Notes: generated by a model from the sequence alone, not told the origin. A stretch of DNA of 64,000 nt from an uncultured Bacilli bacterium (GCA_910585045.1 CAJUCD010000007.1:25413-89412), one strand, 5' to 3'. Numbered from the stretch's first letter, positions 54,837 through 63,468 are shown. Program-made: numbers and translations.

Positions 54837-55486
54837 TATCCTTTTACCTCTTCTTTCTTTTTAGTTATTGCTGATATTAATTGACTAGCTTTTTGAACAC
54901 TTAATTCTTCAAGTTTACTTATTCCATTAGCTTGTAATAATTTAGCCAAATTCTCATCTTTATAATATTTAGTCAAAAGTTCTATTTGTTTTGGCGTTGC
55001 TGTGCTAACTTTTTTTGGCTCTGAAGGATTTGGAGTTTCTTCATCGTTAGGCATCGCATCAATTACTTCACCATCTGTAATACCAAAAGCATTCAAGTAA
55101 AGATATCTTTTGTAATAAGTATTTAAAGCACCTAAATACTGAATATCTTGCATGCTTTTAACTTGCTTTACTTCACCTGTTTTATCATTAACTTTTGTAT
55201 TAATTGGAGTTTCAAATATTTTGAAAGGTATTTTATAGTCTTGCTTTTCTTCACCCTTTATTAATGTTAAAATTGCATAATCAGTTCCTATGCTTGTATC
55301 GGTTTCAATAGTAAATTTATCGTTAATGTTATATTGAGACATCAATTCATTTAATTTAGGTAAGAAATCTGATAATTCATAATAATCAAATCCTGCAAAT
55401 TTATTTTTGCCACTTTTCTTCAATTTCGTTTTTTGGAGTTCTACTCTTACTTTTATAATACTTTCATTCAAATTTAATTCTTCCAT
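54836..55486 (-). CDS. ERF-family single-strand annealing protein
   Basis: 216 aa. KNKFAGFDYYELSDFLPKLN near the start, then SMQDIQYLGALNTYYKRYLYLNAFGI are hallmarks of the ERF superfamily. The C-terminus has a small helical region after a Pro-rich linker. It anneals DNA during phage recombination. Confidence 0.85.
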   Translation of the reverse strand: MEELNLNESIIKVRVELQKTKLKKSGKNKFAGFDYYELSDFLPKLNELMSQYNINDKFTIETDTSIGTDYAILTLIKGEEKQDYKIPFKIFETPINTKVNDKTGEVKQVKSMQDIQYLGALNTYYKRYLYLNAFGITDGEVIDAMPNDEETPNPSEPKKVSTATPKQIELLTKYYKDENLAKLLQANGISKLEELSVQKASQLISAITKKKEEVKG

Positions 55487-55497
55487 TTTTAATTTCT

Positions 55498-55649
55498 CCT
55501 CCTAAACAAAATCATTAGAGATTTTGAAGTTGTAACAGTTCGCTAGTTCTCAGTGTTATTACTGGGCGCACACCAAGAGTGAAGTTCACGTCCCAGTTGT
55601 TGAGGTGGCCATTCGAATTCACATAGAACACCCAAGCGTTACTGCCATC
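55498..55649 (-). repeat. Variable repeat B (DGR-like)
   Basis: The partner of 51870-52021, aligned base for base. Its 3' 78 bases (55498-55575) are identical to copy A. Confidence 0.75.
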
Positions 55650-56138
55650 TTCTAACTTATTCATGTCATTGTAAGGAGTCATAGTCCAATAATATTTATT
55701 TATATTTTTATGTTCTTCATCAAGATTTTCTACTTCTTCTTTCGTTAATAATCTTACATTGCCAATTATGTTTAAACCTTTATATTTATCTTCTTTAAAT
55801 GCTCCATTTAATACCTTATAAATATAACTATCTTCATATTTGTTATTTCTAATATCAGAATTATATCTTACACAATAATCGCTACTGTCTTGATACCATT
55901 TATCTGTAAAATATTTAAGCATTTCTGCTCTGGTTAAAACATCTTTCATACATATATCAATTTCATTTTCTCTTACGTTAAGTACAAAATATTTGTCATC
56001 ACCAATATGAAACTTATCATATTTTTTATAAACTTTAGGAAGTTCTATATTCCCTAAATCTTCTCTTAAAAGTTTTAATAAACTTTCTTTATCTTCTCTA
56101 TTTAATTCTACATAATTATTTAATAAATTCTTTGCCAT
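55515..56138 (-). CDS. C-type-lectin-like protein, variable C-terminus B
   Basis: 207 aa. Its first 150 residues have little similarity to the 51887-52495 protein except for the general lectin-like plan (HIGDDKYFVLNV, YIYKVLNGAF, YYWTMTPYND). The C-terminal AWVFYVNSNGHLNNW...GVRPVITL block is the same cassette with different residues at variable positions. It lies before the ERF gene and shares its AGGAGG. Confidence 0.7.
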   Translation of the reverse strand: MAKNLLNNYVELNREDKESLLKLLREDLGNIELPKVYKKYDKFHIGDDKYFVLNVRENEIDICMKDVLTRAEMLKYFTDKWYQDSSDYCVRYNSDIRNNKYEDSYIYKVLNGAFKEDKYKGLNIIGNVRLLTKEEVENLDEEHKNINKYYWTMTPYNDMNKLEDGSNAWVFYVNSNGHLNNWDVNFTLGVRPVITLRTSELLQLQNL

Positions 56139-56153
56139 TTTATTTCTCCTATT

Positions 56154-56630
56154 CTAATTTTTAACTGTTCTTACTGTTTCTTTTAAGGCTTGTCCCTTTC
56201 GAGGTTTTGTAGAACCCTTAACTTTTATAGGGACTGCTATTCCTTTTTCTTTATAGTCTTCCACTTCTTTTTCTAGTTTTTTTAGTTGCTTTTTTAAGTT
56301 ATCATTTTCATTTTTATATTTAACAAAACTATTAATTTCAAGAGATAGGTCTTTAATAGTTTTTTTATAAGATGTATTTTGACTAGTTAAATCTTCTACT
56401 AGTTTTTCTTTTATGTTTATTGTATCTTTTAAAATTATTTTATCTTCTAAAAGTTTAGCTATTTCTTTTTCTAACTTTCCTTTCGCATCCATAGTTTCAA
56501 ATAAGAGTCTCTCTTTTTGAGCTTCCCATTTATCACGTCTTTGGTGCTCTTTAATAATTTTTTTAGTTAAATTATCTATTTTATTTTCTATATTCTTTAT
56601 ATTTTCAATTTTGTTATTTTTAAAAAACAT
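56154..56630 (-). CDS. Coiled-coil phage protein
   Basis: 158 aa, coiled coil from about residue 10 to 130, then a basic tail (KVKGSTKPRKGQALKE). Function unknown; perhaps a replication scaffold. Confidence 0.5.
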   Translation of the reverse strand: MFFKNNKIENIKNIENKIDNLTKKIIKEHQRRDKWEAQKERLLFETMDAKGKLEKEIAKLLEDKIILKDTINIKEKLVEDLTSQNTSYKKTIKDLSLEINSFVKYKNENDNLKKQLKKLEKEVEDYKEKGIAVPIKVKGSTKPRKGQALKETVRTVKN

Positions 56631-56633
56631 ATT

Positions 56634-56804
56634 TTACCTTCCTTTACTTAAATTCTTCTCTATATCATTTATAATTCTTTTAGCAGTATCTATCACTTCT
56701 CTTGATTCCGCTGTCTTTTTCTTTTCATTAACAACCTTTTCCCCTAAACAAATCTGAATAAATTCTAGTTCCTCTTTTGTGAACAAAGTAACTAAATATT
56801 TCAT
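56634..56804 (-). CDS. Small phage protein
   Basis: 56 aa, starting MKYLVTLFTKEELEFIQICL. Its ATG overlaps the helicase stop as ATGA. Helical; function unknown. Confidence 0.6.
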   Translation of the reverse strand: MKYLVTLFTKEELEFIQICLGEKVVNEKKKTAESREVIDTAKRIINDIEKNLSKGR

Positions 56805-58033
56805 TCGTAATTTTTAACCTCCTCAAAAATTTGCTGGGTTTTATAATATTTATAATTTATCTTACCTAATTGTCCATCACGATTTTTAACTATATCTAAA
56901 ATCATTGTTGGCTCTAAGCTGTCTTTAGAGCAGTCTTTATCGCGATATAAAAGTATAACTTTACTCGAACTATTTTCTAATTCTCCACTGTCTTTAAGCA
57001 TAGACAGATTTAATTCATTTGCATTATAAGATGCTCTATTAAGTTGACATGCTGCAATAATTGTACAATCATAATCTAAACATATTTGTCTTAGCTGTTT
57101 AGCTACTTCTGTCATCTGCTCATAAGGTGATTTATAACCACTAATTTTAATTAAACCAATGTGGTCCAAAAATAATATTGTATGCTTACCATCATTTTTC
57201 ATAATCTTTAATACTGATTTAATCTCTTGTAAATATGTAGCCTTATGTTCAATAACTAACTTACTTTCACTTATCTCTCTAACTGCTTTGTTAACTAATT
57301 CGGCTTGATAGTCAGTTTGTGGCTTTTCGATATAATTTACTGGCACAGCACTTTTTATCGCTATAATTCTTTTATAAATTGTGCTTTTAGACATTTCCAT
57401 ATTGAAATATATACATTGATAATTATTCATTAATTCGTTCATTAAATTTAACAATAAACCACTTTTTCCTGTGCTTGTAGGAGCTCCTATCATCAGAAAA
57501 TCACCTTGAACTAGTTTAAGCATATTGTTTAATTTAGGATAGGCTTTTAACTCTATTCCAATATTTTCCGTAGATATATTTTCTAGCAATTCATCTTCTG
57601 TTATCTCATTAGTATCGAACCTAATATTAACTTCATTTATCTTTTCCATTTTTTTCAAATAATCATCACAATTGATTTTGTTTTCATTAAATTTTTTAGA
57701 TAAATTAGAGATAACTATTTTTTTATAATTATTTAGTATTGATATTTGACAAGCCATAAATTGCTTTCTAACATCAATAATTGGTACGTATTCGTCTGAT
57801 ATAACTTCCATTAAAATATTTAATGAAATTGAATTATCATAAGCTATTATATTAGCATAATCTACTACTCCAAACTTTTCATAAACTGCTAGCAAAGAGC
57901 TCAATATATGTGAATTCATTTTATTTTGTAGATATTTAGGTTTTATTTGTAACAAGTCTATTCCTATTTCTGGTTTAAGCATTAAAATTGATAACAATTC
58001 TCTTTCTAGCAATTCTTGTTTTTCATTTGTCAT
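56801..58033 (-). CDS. DnaB-like replicative helicase
   Basis: 410 aa. An N-terminal DnaB helical domain (about 1-110) and a RecA-type motor: Walker A GAPTSTGKSG (about 178-187), Walker B TILFLDHIGLI and motif with ACQLNRASY. It unwinds phage DNA after loading by the initiator encoded just upstream. Overlaps the initiator by four bases. Confidence 0.92.
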   Translation of the reverse strand: MTNEKQELLERELLSILMLKPEIGIDLLQIKPKYLQNKMNSHILSSLLAVYEKFGVVDYANIIAYDNSISLNILMEVISDEYVPIIDVRKQFMACQISILNNYKKIVISNLSKKFNENKINCDDYLKKMEKINEVNIRFDTNEITEDELLENISTENIGIELKAYPKLNNMLKLVQGDFLMIGAPTSTGKSGLLLNLMNELMNNYQCIYFNMEMSKSTIYKRIIAIKSAVPVNYIEKPQTDYQAELVNKAVREISESKLVIEHKATYLQEIKSVLKIMKNDGKHTILFLDHIGLIKISGYKSPYEQMTEVAKQLRQICLDYDCTIIAACQLNRASYNANELNLSMLKDSGELENSSSKVILLYRDKDCSKDSLEPTMILDIVKNRDGQLGKINYKYYKTQQIFEEVKNYE

Positions 58034-58767
58034 AAAATGTGTTTTTCACCTTTCGCATCAAACTTAAATTTTATACCATCAACTTCATAAACTTTGCCAA
58101 TCTCATAACCATCCTTGGTAAGCTTTATATTAGATTGCTTTTTTTCGGCTTCTTTTATTTGTTCATAAGTTTTATATCCTGCTGATTTCCAATTATTAAG
58201 AATACCTTGTACAAAAGCAAACGTTTTAGCTTCTTTGCTAACTGCTATTTCAAAAGCATAACCTACAATATCTAAACTAAATTCTTTAACCCAATTTTCT
58301 ACTTTCTCATATTCTAAACTAGAAATTAATCTTCCAAAATTTTGTTCTATATAATTATATATACTTGTTATATTGTTATATTGTTTATTTGTTATATTGT
58401 TGTTAGTTGATTGTTGATTGTTTGTTAATTGATTGTTGTCTTCTTTGTTATAATCTTGATATGAATTATAATTAATCACCGTAATTATAGTAAATTTATT
58501 AGTAGTTTTGATTGTTACTTCGTTTGTTAATTTTAAGTGTTCCAATGCTGTTCTTACCGATTGGACTGTGATGCCGATTTCATTAGCTAATTTTGCATAA
58601 GATGTCACAAAACTACCTCTTTTAATTATTTCGCCACCAAAACAGCCATCTTCGTAATTAGCTGATAGTAAACAATGTATAAAAGTTACTCTAGTATTTA
58701 TATCATGATACCATCGCCATTTCTTTAATTTTCTATGTAAACATATCCATCCTTTTTCTTCATTCAT
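58030..58767 (-). CDS. DnaD-type replication initiator
   Basis: 245 aa. The N-terminal winged helix (about 1-100; WRWYHDINTRVTFIHCLL, SYAKLANEIGI) is joined by an Asn/Gln/Thr linker to a C-terminal DnaD domain with NWVKEFSLDIVGYAFEIAV and FVQGILNNWK. It is expected to bind the origin and load the helicase. The linker DNA is repeat-rich and may itself be the origin. Confidence 0.85.
   Translation of the reverse strand: MNEEKGWICLHRKLKKWRWYHDINTRVTFIHCLLSANYEDGCFGGEIIKRGSFVTSYAKLANEIGITVQSVRTALEHLKLTNEVTIKTTNKFTIITVINYNSYQDYNKEDNNQLTNNQQSTNNNITNKQYNNITSIYNYIEQNFGRLISSLEYEKVENWVKEFSLDIVGYAFEIAVSKEAKTFAFVQGILNNWKSAGYKTYEQIKEAEKKQSNIKLTKDGYEIGKVYEVDGIKFKFDAKGEKHIL
58365..58445. other. Candidate phage replication origin
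   Basis: AT-rich iterations of TTATATTGTT and TTGATTGTT inside the linker codons of the initiator gene, as in several phages whose origin lies within the initiator gene. Confidence 0.45.
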
Positions 58768-58893
58768 GTCATTATTTTGTTTCCTTTACTTTTTTGATAT
58801 TTTTTGATATAATTTTTCCATAAATATTTTGTGTAAATATTTATTTTGTGCGAATGTTAGCTACACTACTTCGCACTTTTTGTTTGTAATTTT

Positions 58894-58977
58894 TCATAGC
58901 GCACCTAAGCCAAAAACAATTATTAAATAAATTGCTAGTCCAAAATATAATCCGAATATAAAATCTTCTTTTTTCAT
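58894..58977 (-). CDS. 27-aa single-pass membrane peptide
   Basis: MKKEDFIFGLYFGLAIYLII then a Gly-rich end; an AAAGGA site is upstream. One membrane helix. Function unknown; possibly a superinfection or membrane-signalling peptide. Confidence 0.5.
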   Translation of the reverse strand: MKKEDFIFGLYFGLAIYLIIVFGLGAL

Positions 58978-58990
58978 ATTCTATTCCTTT

Positions 58991-59242
58991 CTACCTCTCT
59001 AATAGTTGTTTTAAAAACTCTTTATTCTCTTGATAATAATTTCTTAAGCTACTTCCAGTAATATATTCTTTAAGTAGTCCTGGGCTTATTTGGTAAGTCC
59101 ATTTTTTTGCACTAATTTGTACAGCCGTTCCTATTGGTAGTCTTTGATATTGTAAACCTGCTCGAATATAATTAGGGCTTACATCTAACAATTCAGCCGC
59201 TACACTAACTGGAACATTTTTATATTCTTCTAAAGATTTCAT
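58991..59242 (-). CDS. HTH/excisionase-like early phage protein
   Basis: 83 aa. VPVSVAAELLDVSPNYIRAG is a MerR/excisionase-like HTH start. It is in the first part of the lytic operon. Its leader forms a stem with loop CGGTAA and its ribosome site is complementary to the small RNA at 61664-61753, so its translation is probably controlled by antisense pairing. Confidence 0.7.
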   Translation of the reverse strand: MKSLEEYKNVPVSVAAELLDVSPNYIRAGLQYQRLPIGTAVQISAKKWTYQISPGLLKEYITGSSLRNYYQENKEFLKQLLER

Positions 59243-59334
59243 GTTTCCTCCTGTCGTATGATTTTTTCACCTGTTACCGCAAGTGTTTTTAACTTTATAG
59301 TATTTACTTTATTTATATTTCTTTCATCAATCAT
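59239..59334 (-). CDS. Possible leader peptide of the HTH gene
   Basis: 31 aa, start MIDERNINKVNTIKLK; its stop overlaps the HTH start as ATGA. It spans the small-RNA target stem. Weak ribosome site, so it may not be translated. Confidence 0.35.
   Translation of the reverse strand: MIDERNINKVNTIKLKTLAVTGEKIIRQEET
59249..59285 (-). promoter_or_regulatory. Small-RNA target in the HTH gene leader
   Basis: Stem CACTTG/CAGGTG with loop CGGTAA at 59268-59285 and TACGACAGGA at 59249-59258, which includes the first bases of the AGGAGG ribosome site. Both match the small RNA in the right order. Confidence 0.65.
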
Positions 59335-59372
59335 TTATAAAATTTCATCTGTAGTGTGTTCTTTAAACATTT

Positions 59373-59582
59373 CTATCTTTCACTTTCAATTGCTACTTGA
59401 TAGCCTCTAATAAAAGCATTTAAATGAGATTTATCACACTCATAAATGGTTAATCCAATTTTAACAGTAATAATATTCTCTCCATATGCTGAATGTGCAA
59501 TTTGAATTTCACTATGTTCTATTACAAAGTTATATAATTCTTCTAGTAAATTTTCTCTTAGTTCTTCTTTTGTTAATTTCAT
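59373..59582 (-). CDS. Small early phage protein
   Basis: 69 aa, helix-strand mix, with HSAYGENIITVKIGLTIYEC. It follows the Cro-like gene. Function unknown. Confidence 0.5.
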   Translation of the reverse strand: MKLTKEELRENLLEELYNFVIEHSEIQIAHSAYGENIITVKIGLTIYECDKSHLNAFIRGYQVAIESER

Positions 59583-59623
59583 TTTACTTTTCCCTTTCTA
59601 TAGATGTATCTTCTTTGGATGTA

Positions 59624-59860
59624 TTACCTTTTTTGCGTTTTCGCAAGTATTCGGCTAAAAAAAATATAAAGATTAATATTATATGGTTTTAATATTTCTT
59701 CTATTTTTGTTATACTTATATTCTTATCTCCAGCCTCATATTTGCTTATTGTACTCGCTGCAACTCCCGATTTTAATGATAATTCTTCTTGCAAATCATT
59801 ATGTTCTATTCTTATAATTTTCAATTCGGAAGAAACAGCTTTTAAAAAGTCTGTTTTCAT
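59624..59860 (-). CDS. XRE-family Cro-like regulator
   Basis: 78 aa from the ATG at 59860, which has GGAGGG upstream. HTH at about 15-65 (NDLQEELSLKSGVAASTISK). It is the first gene of the minus-strand lytic operon and shares operators with the divergent repressor. A third operator copy lies within its 3' end (59634-59645). Confidence 0.8.
   Translation of the reverse strand: MKTDFLKAVSSELKIIRIEHNDLQEELSLKSGVAASTISKYEAGDKNISITKIEEILKPYNINLYIFFSRILAKTQKR
59634..59645. promoter_or_regulatory. Third operator copy
   Basis: TGCGTTTTCGCA, identical to the two in the divergent promoter region, inside the 3' end of the Cro-like gene. Confidence 0.55.
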
Positions 59861-59882
59861 TCTTTCCCTCCTTACATTTTCA

Positions 59883-59911
59883 ATTTTACTATGCGTTTTC
59901 GCAAATGTCAA
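59883..59911 (-). promoter_or_regulatory. Lytic promoter
   Basis: TTGACA, 17 bases, TAAAAT on the minus strand. An operator fills the spacer, so binding would block transcription of the lytic operon. Confidence 0.8.
59892..59903. promoter_or_regulatory. Operator 1
   Basis: TGCGTTTTCGCA, a TGCG/CGCA inverted repeat lying between the -35 and -10 of the lytic promoter. It starts 29 bases from the second operator. Confidence 0.75.
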
Positions 59912-59919
59912 TAAAAATA

Positions 59920-59948
59920 TTGCGTTTTCGCAAAAAAAGTGTTAATAT
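59920..59948 (+). promoter_or_regulatory. Lysogeny promoter
   Basis: TTGCGT, 17 bases, TAATAT on the plus strand, with operator 2 overlapping its -35. It drives the repressor gene. Confidence 0.7.
59921..59932. promoter_or_regulatory. Operator 2
   Basis: TGCGTTTTCGCA, overlapping the -35 of the lysogeny promoter. Confidence 0.75.
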
Positions 59949-59970
59949 TGATTTTGAGAGGAGGAATAGA

Positions 59971-60327
59971 ATGAGTTTCTTTTCAAAAAATTTGGAATAC
60001 TTAAGAAAATCTAAATATATGTCCAGAAGTGAACTAGCTGAAAAATTAAATGTAAATCAATCTACAATATCTAGGTGGGAAAATGAAGATATGGGTGTAA
60101 CAGTTGATAACGCATATGATGTCGCACAATTTTTTAATGTATCAATGGCTGATTTAACAGGTGTAGATTTAACTATCAAAAATAGCCCTCCTATTAGTAA
60201 ATTAGACGTTCTATTTAATAAAACAAAAAATATATTAAATGATGATGAAAGAGCTATGATAGAAGCTACTATGGAACGGGCTATAAAAAAATATGAAGAA
60301 GAAAAAAATAAAAATGGTGATATATAA
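59971..60327 (+). CDS. XRE-family phage repressor
   Basis: 118 aa. HTH at about 5-60 (MSRSELAEKLNVNQSTISRW) and a helical C-terminus. The ATG at 59971 follows GAGGAGG. It is the first gene of the lysogeny operon and is likely the main repressor; the ImmA-like peptidase in the same operon could cleave it on induction. Confidence 0.8.
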   Translation: MSFFSKNLEYLRKSKYMSRSELAEKLNVNQSTISRWENEDMGVTVDNAYDVAQFFNVSMADLTGVDLTIKNSPPISKLDVLFNKTKNILNDDERAMIEATMERAIKKYEEEKNKNGDI

Positions 60328-60329
60328 AA

Positions 60330-61304
60330 ATGTTTACTCTCTTTAAAAAAAAGGAAAAAATTGAAAGTTTTACTGTTGAAGAAAAAGATATATTATGTAA
60401 TTTAGTCGAGAAATATATAGAAATAGCTACCGCAAATGATACTACTTTAGATGACTATATATCAATAATAGCTTTAATTATAATTTTACAAAAACAATAT
60501 CCAGAATATTTAAAGAATTTACAATATTATATAGATTTATTCGATAAAAAAGGTATATTAGAAGAATATGAAAAGAACAGTACAAATACACCAAAAAAAA
60601 TATTTTCTGAAAATCATTTTGAATCTAATGTTGATTTAGCTGAAAAAATGCTATATAGTTTTTTTGAAGGCTGTACAAGAAGGCCTATTCACTTTCTAAT
60701 TATAATTGGCTTATGTGGTAGACCTATTACACCAAAACAAAAATATATTATGGCAAGAATATTTGAAGGCAATTATTATTCTTTTTATCAGCAAAAAAGA
60801 TATTATTCTATTTTATCTTTAAATGACCCATATGACAATTTTAATTTTTCTAACAAAAGTGATAAAATTCTTTATGAAAATGCAAATAATTATTCTAGAA
60901 ATAAAGAAATTGCTATTGCGTTTCAAAAAGAAAAAAATGATAAAAAATATGAAGAATATATGTTAAAAGCAGAACAATATAATGTCGGTGCAAATGAAGA
61001 CTTATTTAGATTTTATATGAGAAATGGCGAATTAAAAAAAGCAAAAGAATGCCTTGATAAATTAGAGAAAAAATATAAAGAAAACAAAGATGGTTATAAC
61101 TATTATATTAAGCCTTTAGTAGAATTTTATAATTATAAAATAAAATACCCTTACTTAAGGAAAGATATTTTAGAAAAGTTTAATATTGATATTAAAACTT
61201 TTAACGAAATTATTAAACCTATAAAAGACAATATAGAATATAAATGCAAAGATGGTTATTCTGAAAAAACAATTGAATATTTAACAAGCAAATTAAATAA
61301 TTAA
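60330..61304 (+). CDS. Unknown lysogeny-operon protein
   Basis: 324 aa, helical repeat-rich, with several tetratricopeptide-like pairs in the second half (NGELKKAKECLDKLEKKYKE). It lies two bases after the repressor. It may be a cargo or regulatory protein; no family recognised. Confidence 0.55.
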   Translation: MFTLFKKKEKIESFTVEEKDILCNLVEKYIEIATANDTTLDDYISIIALIIILQKQYPEYLKNLQYYIDLFDKKGILEEYEKNSTNTPKKIFSENHFESNVDLAEKMLYSFFEGCTRRPIHFLIIIGLCGRPITPKQKYIMARIFEGNYYSFYQQKRYYSILSLNDPYDNFNFSNKSDKILYENANNYSRNKEIAIAFQKEKNDKKYEEYMLKAEQYNVGANEDLFRFYMRNGELKKAKECLDKLEKKYKENKDGYNYYIKPLVEFYNYKIKYPYLRKDILEKFNIDIKTFNEIIKPIKDNIEYKCKDGYSEKTIEYLTSKLNN

Positions 61305-61349
61305 AAGTACAGCAGTATCGTACTTAATAAATAAAAAGAGAGGTTAAGT

Positions 61350-61664
61350 ATGAATATAGAGAACTTAATCAGGGGTGAAATTACACAAAGCGATTTATTA
61401 AATTGGTACAATGCTACTATTGTGTATGATGAATTACCTACTCCTGTAAGAGGATATGTTTTTAATCATGATGGAGTAAACTTTATAATGATAAATAATA
61501 ATTTGTCTTATTATAAAAAAAAGAAAACCATATTACATGAGTTAGCACATATTGAAAAAAATCATTTATGTCAAGCTGATAATGATTTATTTGCATTCTA
61601 CATAGATAAATATGAAGATGAAGCAGATAGCTATATTAAAAAGGTATTAAACGAAATAAAATAA
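61350..61664 (+). CDS. ImmA/IrrE-like metallopeptidase
   Basis: 104 aa. The zinc motif is HELAHIEKNH (about 66-75). ImmA-type enzymes cleave phage repressors after DNA damage. It is shorter than typical members but has the whole active site and a downstream acidic helix. An AGAGAGG site precedes the ATG. Confidence 0.8.
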   Translation: MNIENLIRGEITQSDLLNWYNATIVYDELPTPVRGYVFNHDGVNFIMINNNLSYYKKKKTILHELAHIEKNHLCQADNDLFAFYIDKYEDEADSYIKKVLNEIK

Positions 61665-61753
61665 AAAAAAGCCCCCTACTTGCGGTAACAAGTAAGGGTA
61701 ACTGCTATAAGCAGTGCACAAATAAAACCTTACGACAGGATTCTTTTTGTGTA
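61664..61753 (-). ncRNA. Antisense small RNA
   Basis: About 90 nt between a strong promoter and a terminator. It contains TCCTGTCGTA near the 5' end, a stem CTGC/GCAG in the middle and ACTTG/CAAGT with loop TTACCG, then GGGGGC and eight T. The loop and the 5' segment are complementary to the leader and ribosome site of the HTH gene at 58991-59242. It lies antisense to the space between immA and the next plus-strand gene. Confidence 0.65.
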
Positions 61754-61758
61754 CTTCT

Positions 61759-61787
61759 ATTATAGCAATAAAATAATAATAAAGCAA
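61759..61787 (-). promoter_or_regulatory. Promoter of the small RNA
   Basis: TTGCTT, 17 bases, TATAAT with TGC before the -10 (extended). Confidence 0.7.
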
Positions 61788-61803
61788 TAATAGGAGGATT
61801 AAA

Positions 61804-62316
61804 ATGGGAAAAATAAAAAATTTTATAAATACGAAAATTGGAAGATTAACTCCAATAAGATATGTTGGAAATAACAAATTTAATAGAGCATTATGGGAGT
61901 GTAAATGTGATTGTGGTAACATAACTATTGTTGATAGCAATTGTCTTACAAAAAGAACTACTCTTTCTTGTGGATGCCTTAATCACGAAAATCATATTTT
62001 AAGACCAAACAGAATCACTCATGGAATGTGTGGCACGAGAATATACAGAATTTGGAAACGTATGAAAAACAGATGTTACAATGCTAATACCAATGATTAT
62101 AAAAAATGGTACGGTAGTCGTGGCATTAAAGTTTGTGACGAATGGAAAAATAGCTTTGAAACTTTTTATCTTTGGTCTATTAAACATGGTTATAATGATA
62201 ATTTATCAATAGATAGAATTGATGTAAATGGAAACTATGAACCTAGTAACTGTCGCTGGGCTACTGCTAAAGAACAAGCTAACAATAAAAGAACTGGTGG
62301 TGTTAATAATGGGTAA
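61804..62316 (+). CDS. HNH/AP2-type phage homing endonuclease-like protein
   Basis: 170 aa. A zinc-binding WECKCDCGN...SCGCL region (about 30-60) is followed by RIYRIWKRMKNRCYN and SIDRIDVNGNYEPSNCRWA, typical of phage HNH/AP2 proteins that nick DNA. TAGGAGG precedes the ATG. It overlaps the integrase. Confidence 0.75.
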   Translation: MGKIKNFINTKIGRLTPIRYVGNNKFNRALWECKCDCGNITIVDSNCLTKRTTLSCGCLNHENHILRPNRITHGMCGTRIYRIWKRMKNRCYNANTNDYKKWYGSRGIKVCDEWKNSFETFYLWSIKHGYNDNLSIDRIDVNGNYEPSNCRWATAKEQANNKRTGGVNNG

Positions 62317-63385
62317 AAGGTTTCGACTTCCTAATGGTTATGGAAGTGTTTATAAATTGAGTGGCAAAAGAAGAAGACCGTTTGCTGTGGCTATTACTGT
62401 TGGATATGACGAATATGGGAAACAAATTCAAAATATTATTGAATATGCTACAACTCGAGAAGAAGGTCTTGACTTACTCAGTAAATATCGGCAAAATCCT
62501 TATGATTTGAATTATAAAGATTTAACATTTGAATATATTTGGACTAACAATATAGTTAGCAAATTAGAAGAATTAGTAAAAAAGAAAAAGATGTCTGAGG
62601 GTAACCTTGATAGTTTAACTAATGCTTTTAAAAATCATTGTATTCCACTTCATAAAGAAAAAGTATTAAATTTAAAAAAAGTGAAAATGCAAAATGTCAT
62701 TGACAATGCAAAAAATAAACATAATAATGAACTATTAGGATATACTGCAAAAGGTTTTATGATTACAGTTTGTAAATATATCTTTGAGTGTGCAATTGAT
62801 GATTATGAACTTCCTATAATAAAAAATCCTACAGAAAAATTATCTGCAGGTGAAAATGAATCATCAAATAAACATATTCCTTTTACAAAAGAAGAAGAAT
62901 CTATTTTGTGGGGGATGCAATATATTGATTTAGTTAAAATAATTTTAATAATGAATTACACGGGCAATAGACCAAATGAATTGTTTAAAGCTGATAGAGA
63001 AAAAATGTTTATAGATTTAGATTATTTTGTTACTGGTTCTAAGACAGAAGCTGGTAAAGACAGACCTATACCTATTCATCCAAAAGTAAAACATTTATTT
63101 TTATATTTTTATAATAAAGGCGCAAAATATCCTTTTCAAACTATTTTTGAAAAATTTAATTATTCAAAATTTTCAAGAGAATATACTAAACTTATGAAAG
63201 AATTAGGATTTAAGCATACTCCATATGATAGTCGCCATATATTTGCTACTAAAATGAAAAAAGCTGGAGCTAATGAATATATTTTAAAAAAGATACTTGG
63301 ACACTCAATTCAAGACCTTACAGAAAAAGTTTATACGCATAGAGATATTGAAGAATTATTAAATGAAGTTAGGAGGATAAATTAA
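62309..63385 (+). CDS. int: Tyrosine-type phage integrase
   Basis: 358 aa. An N-terminal arm-binding domain (about 1-55), a core-binding domain and the catalytic domain with Arg in YTGNRPNELF, Lys in SKTEAGKDR, Arg-His in YDSRHIFAT, His in LGHS and the nucleophile Tyr in KVYTHRD. The ATG at 62309 has GGTGGTG upstream. It catalyses integration at the 5S gene. Confidence 0.93.
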   Translation: MGKRFRLPNGYGSVYKLSGKRRRPFAVAITVGYDEYGKQIQNIIEYATTREEGLDLLSKYRQNPYDLNYKDLTFEYIWTNNIVSKLEELVKKKKMSEGNLDSLTNAFKNHCIPLHKEKVLNLKKVKMQNVIDNAKNKHNNELLGYTAKGFMITVCKYIFECAIDDYELPIIKNPTEKLSAGENESSNKHIPFTKEEESILWGMQYIDLVKIILIMNYTGNRPNELFKADREKMFIDLDYFVTGSKTEAGKDRPIPIHPKVKHLFLYFYNKGAKYPFQTIFEKFNYSKFSREYTKLMKELGFKHTPYDSRHIFATKMKKAGANEYILKKILGHSIQDLTEKVYTHRDIEELLNEVRRIN

Positions 63386-63396
63386 GTATTAAAATT

Positions 63397-63415
63397 TGTT
63401 AGTTATTTGTTAGTT
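63397..63415. repeat. Right integrase arm-type sites (candidate)
   Basis: Direct TGTTAGTT copies starting at 63397 and 63408, 11 bases apart, matching those inside attL. Confidence 0.6.
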
Positions 63416-63468
63416 GTAGACATAATTTTAAACGTTTTTCTATACAAAATCAAATCGTAAACGCCCGT

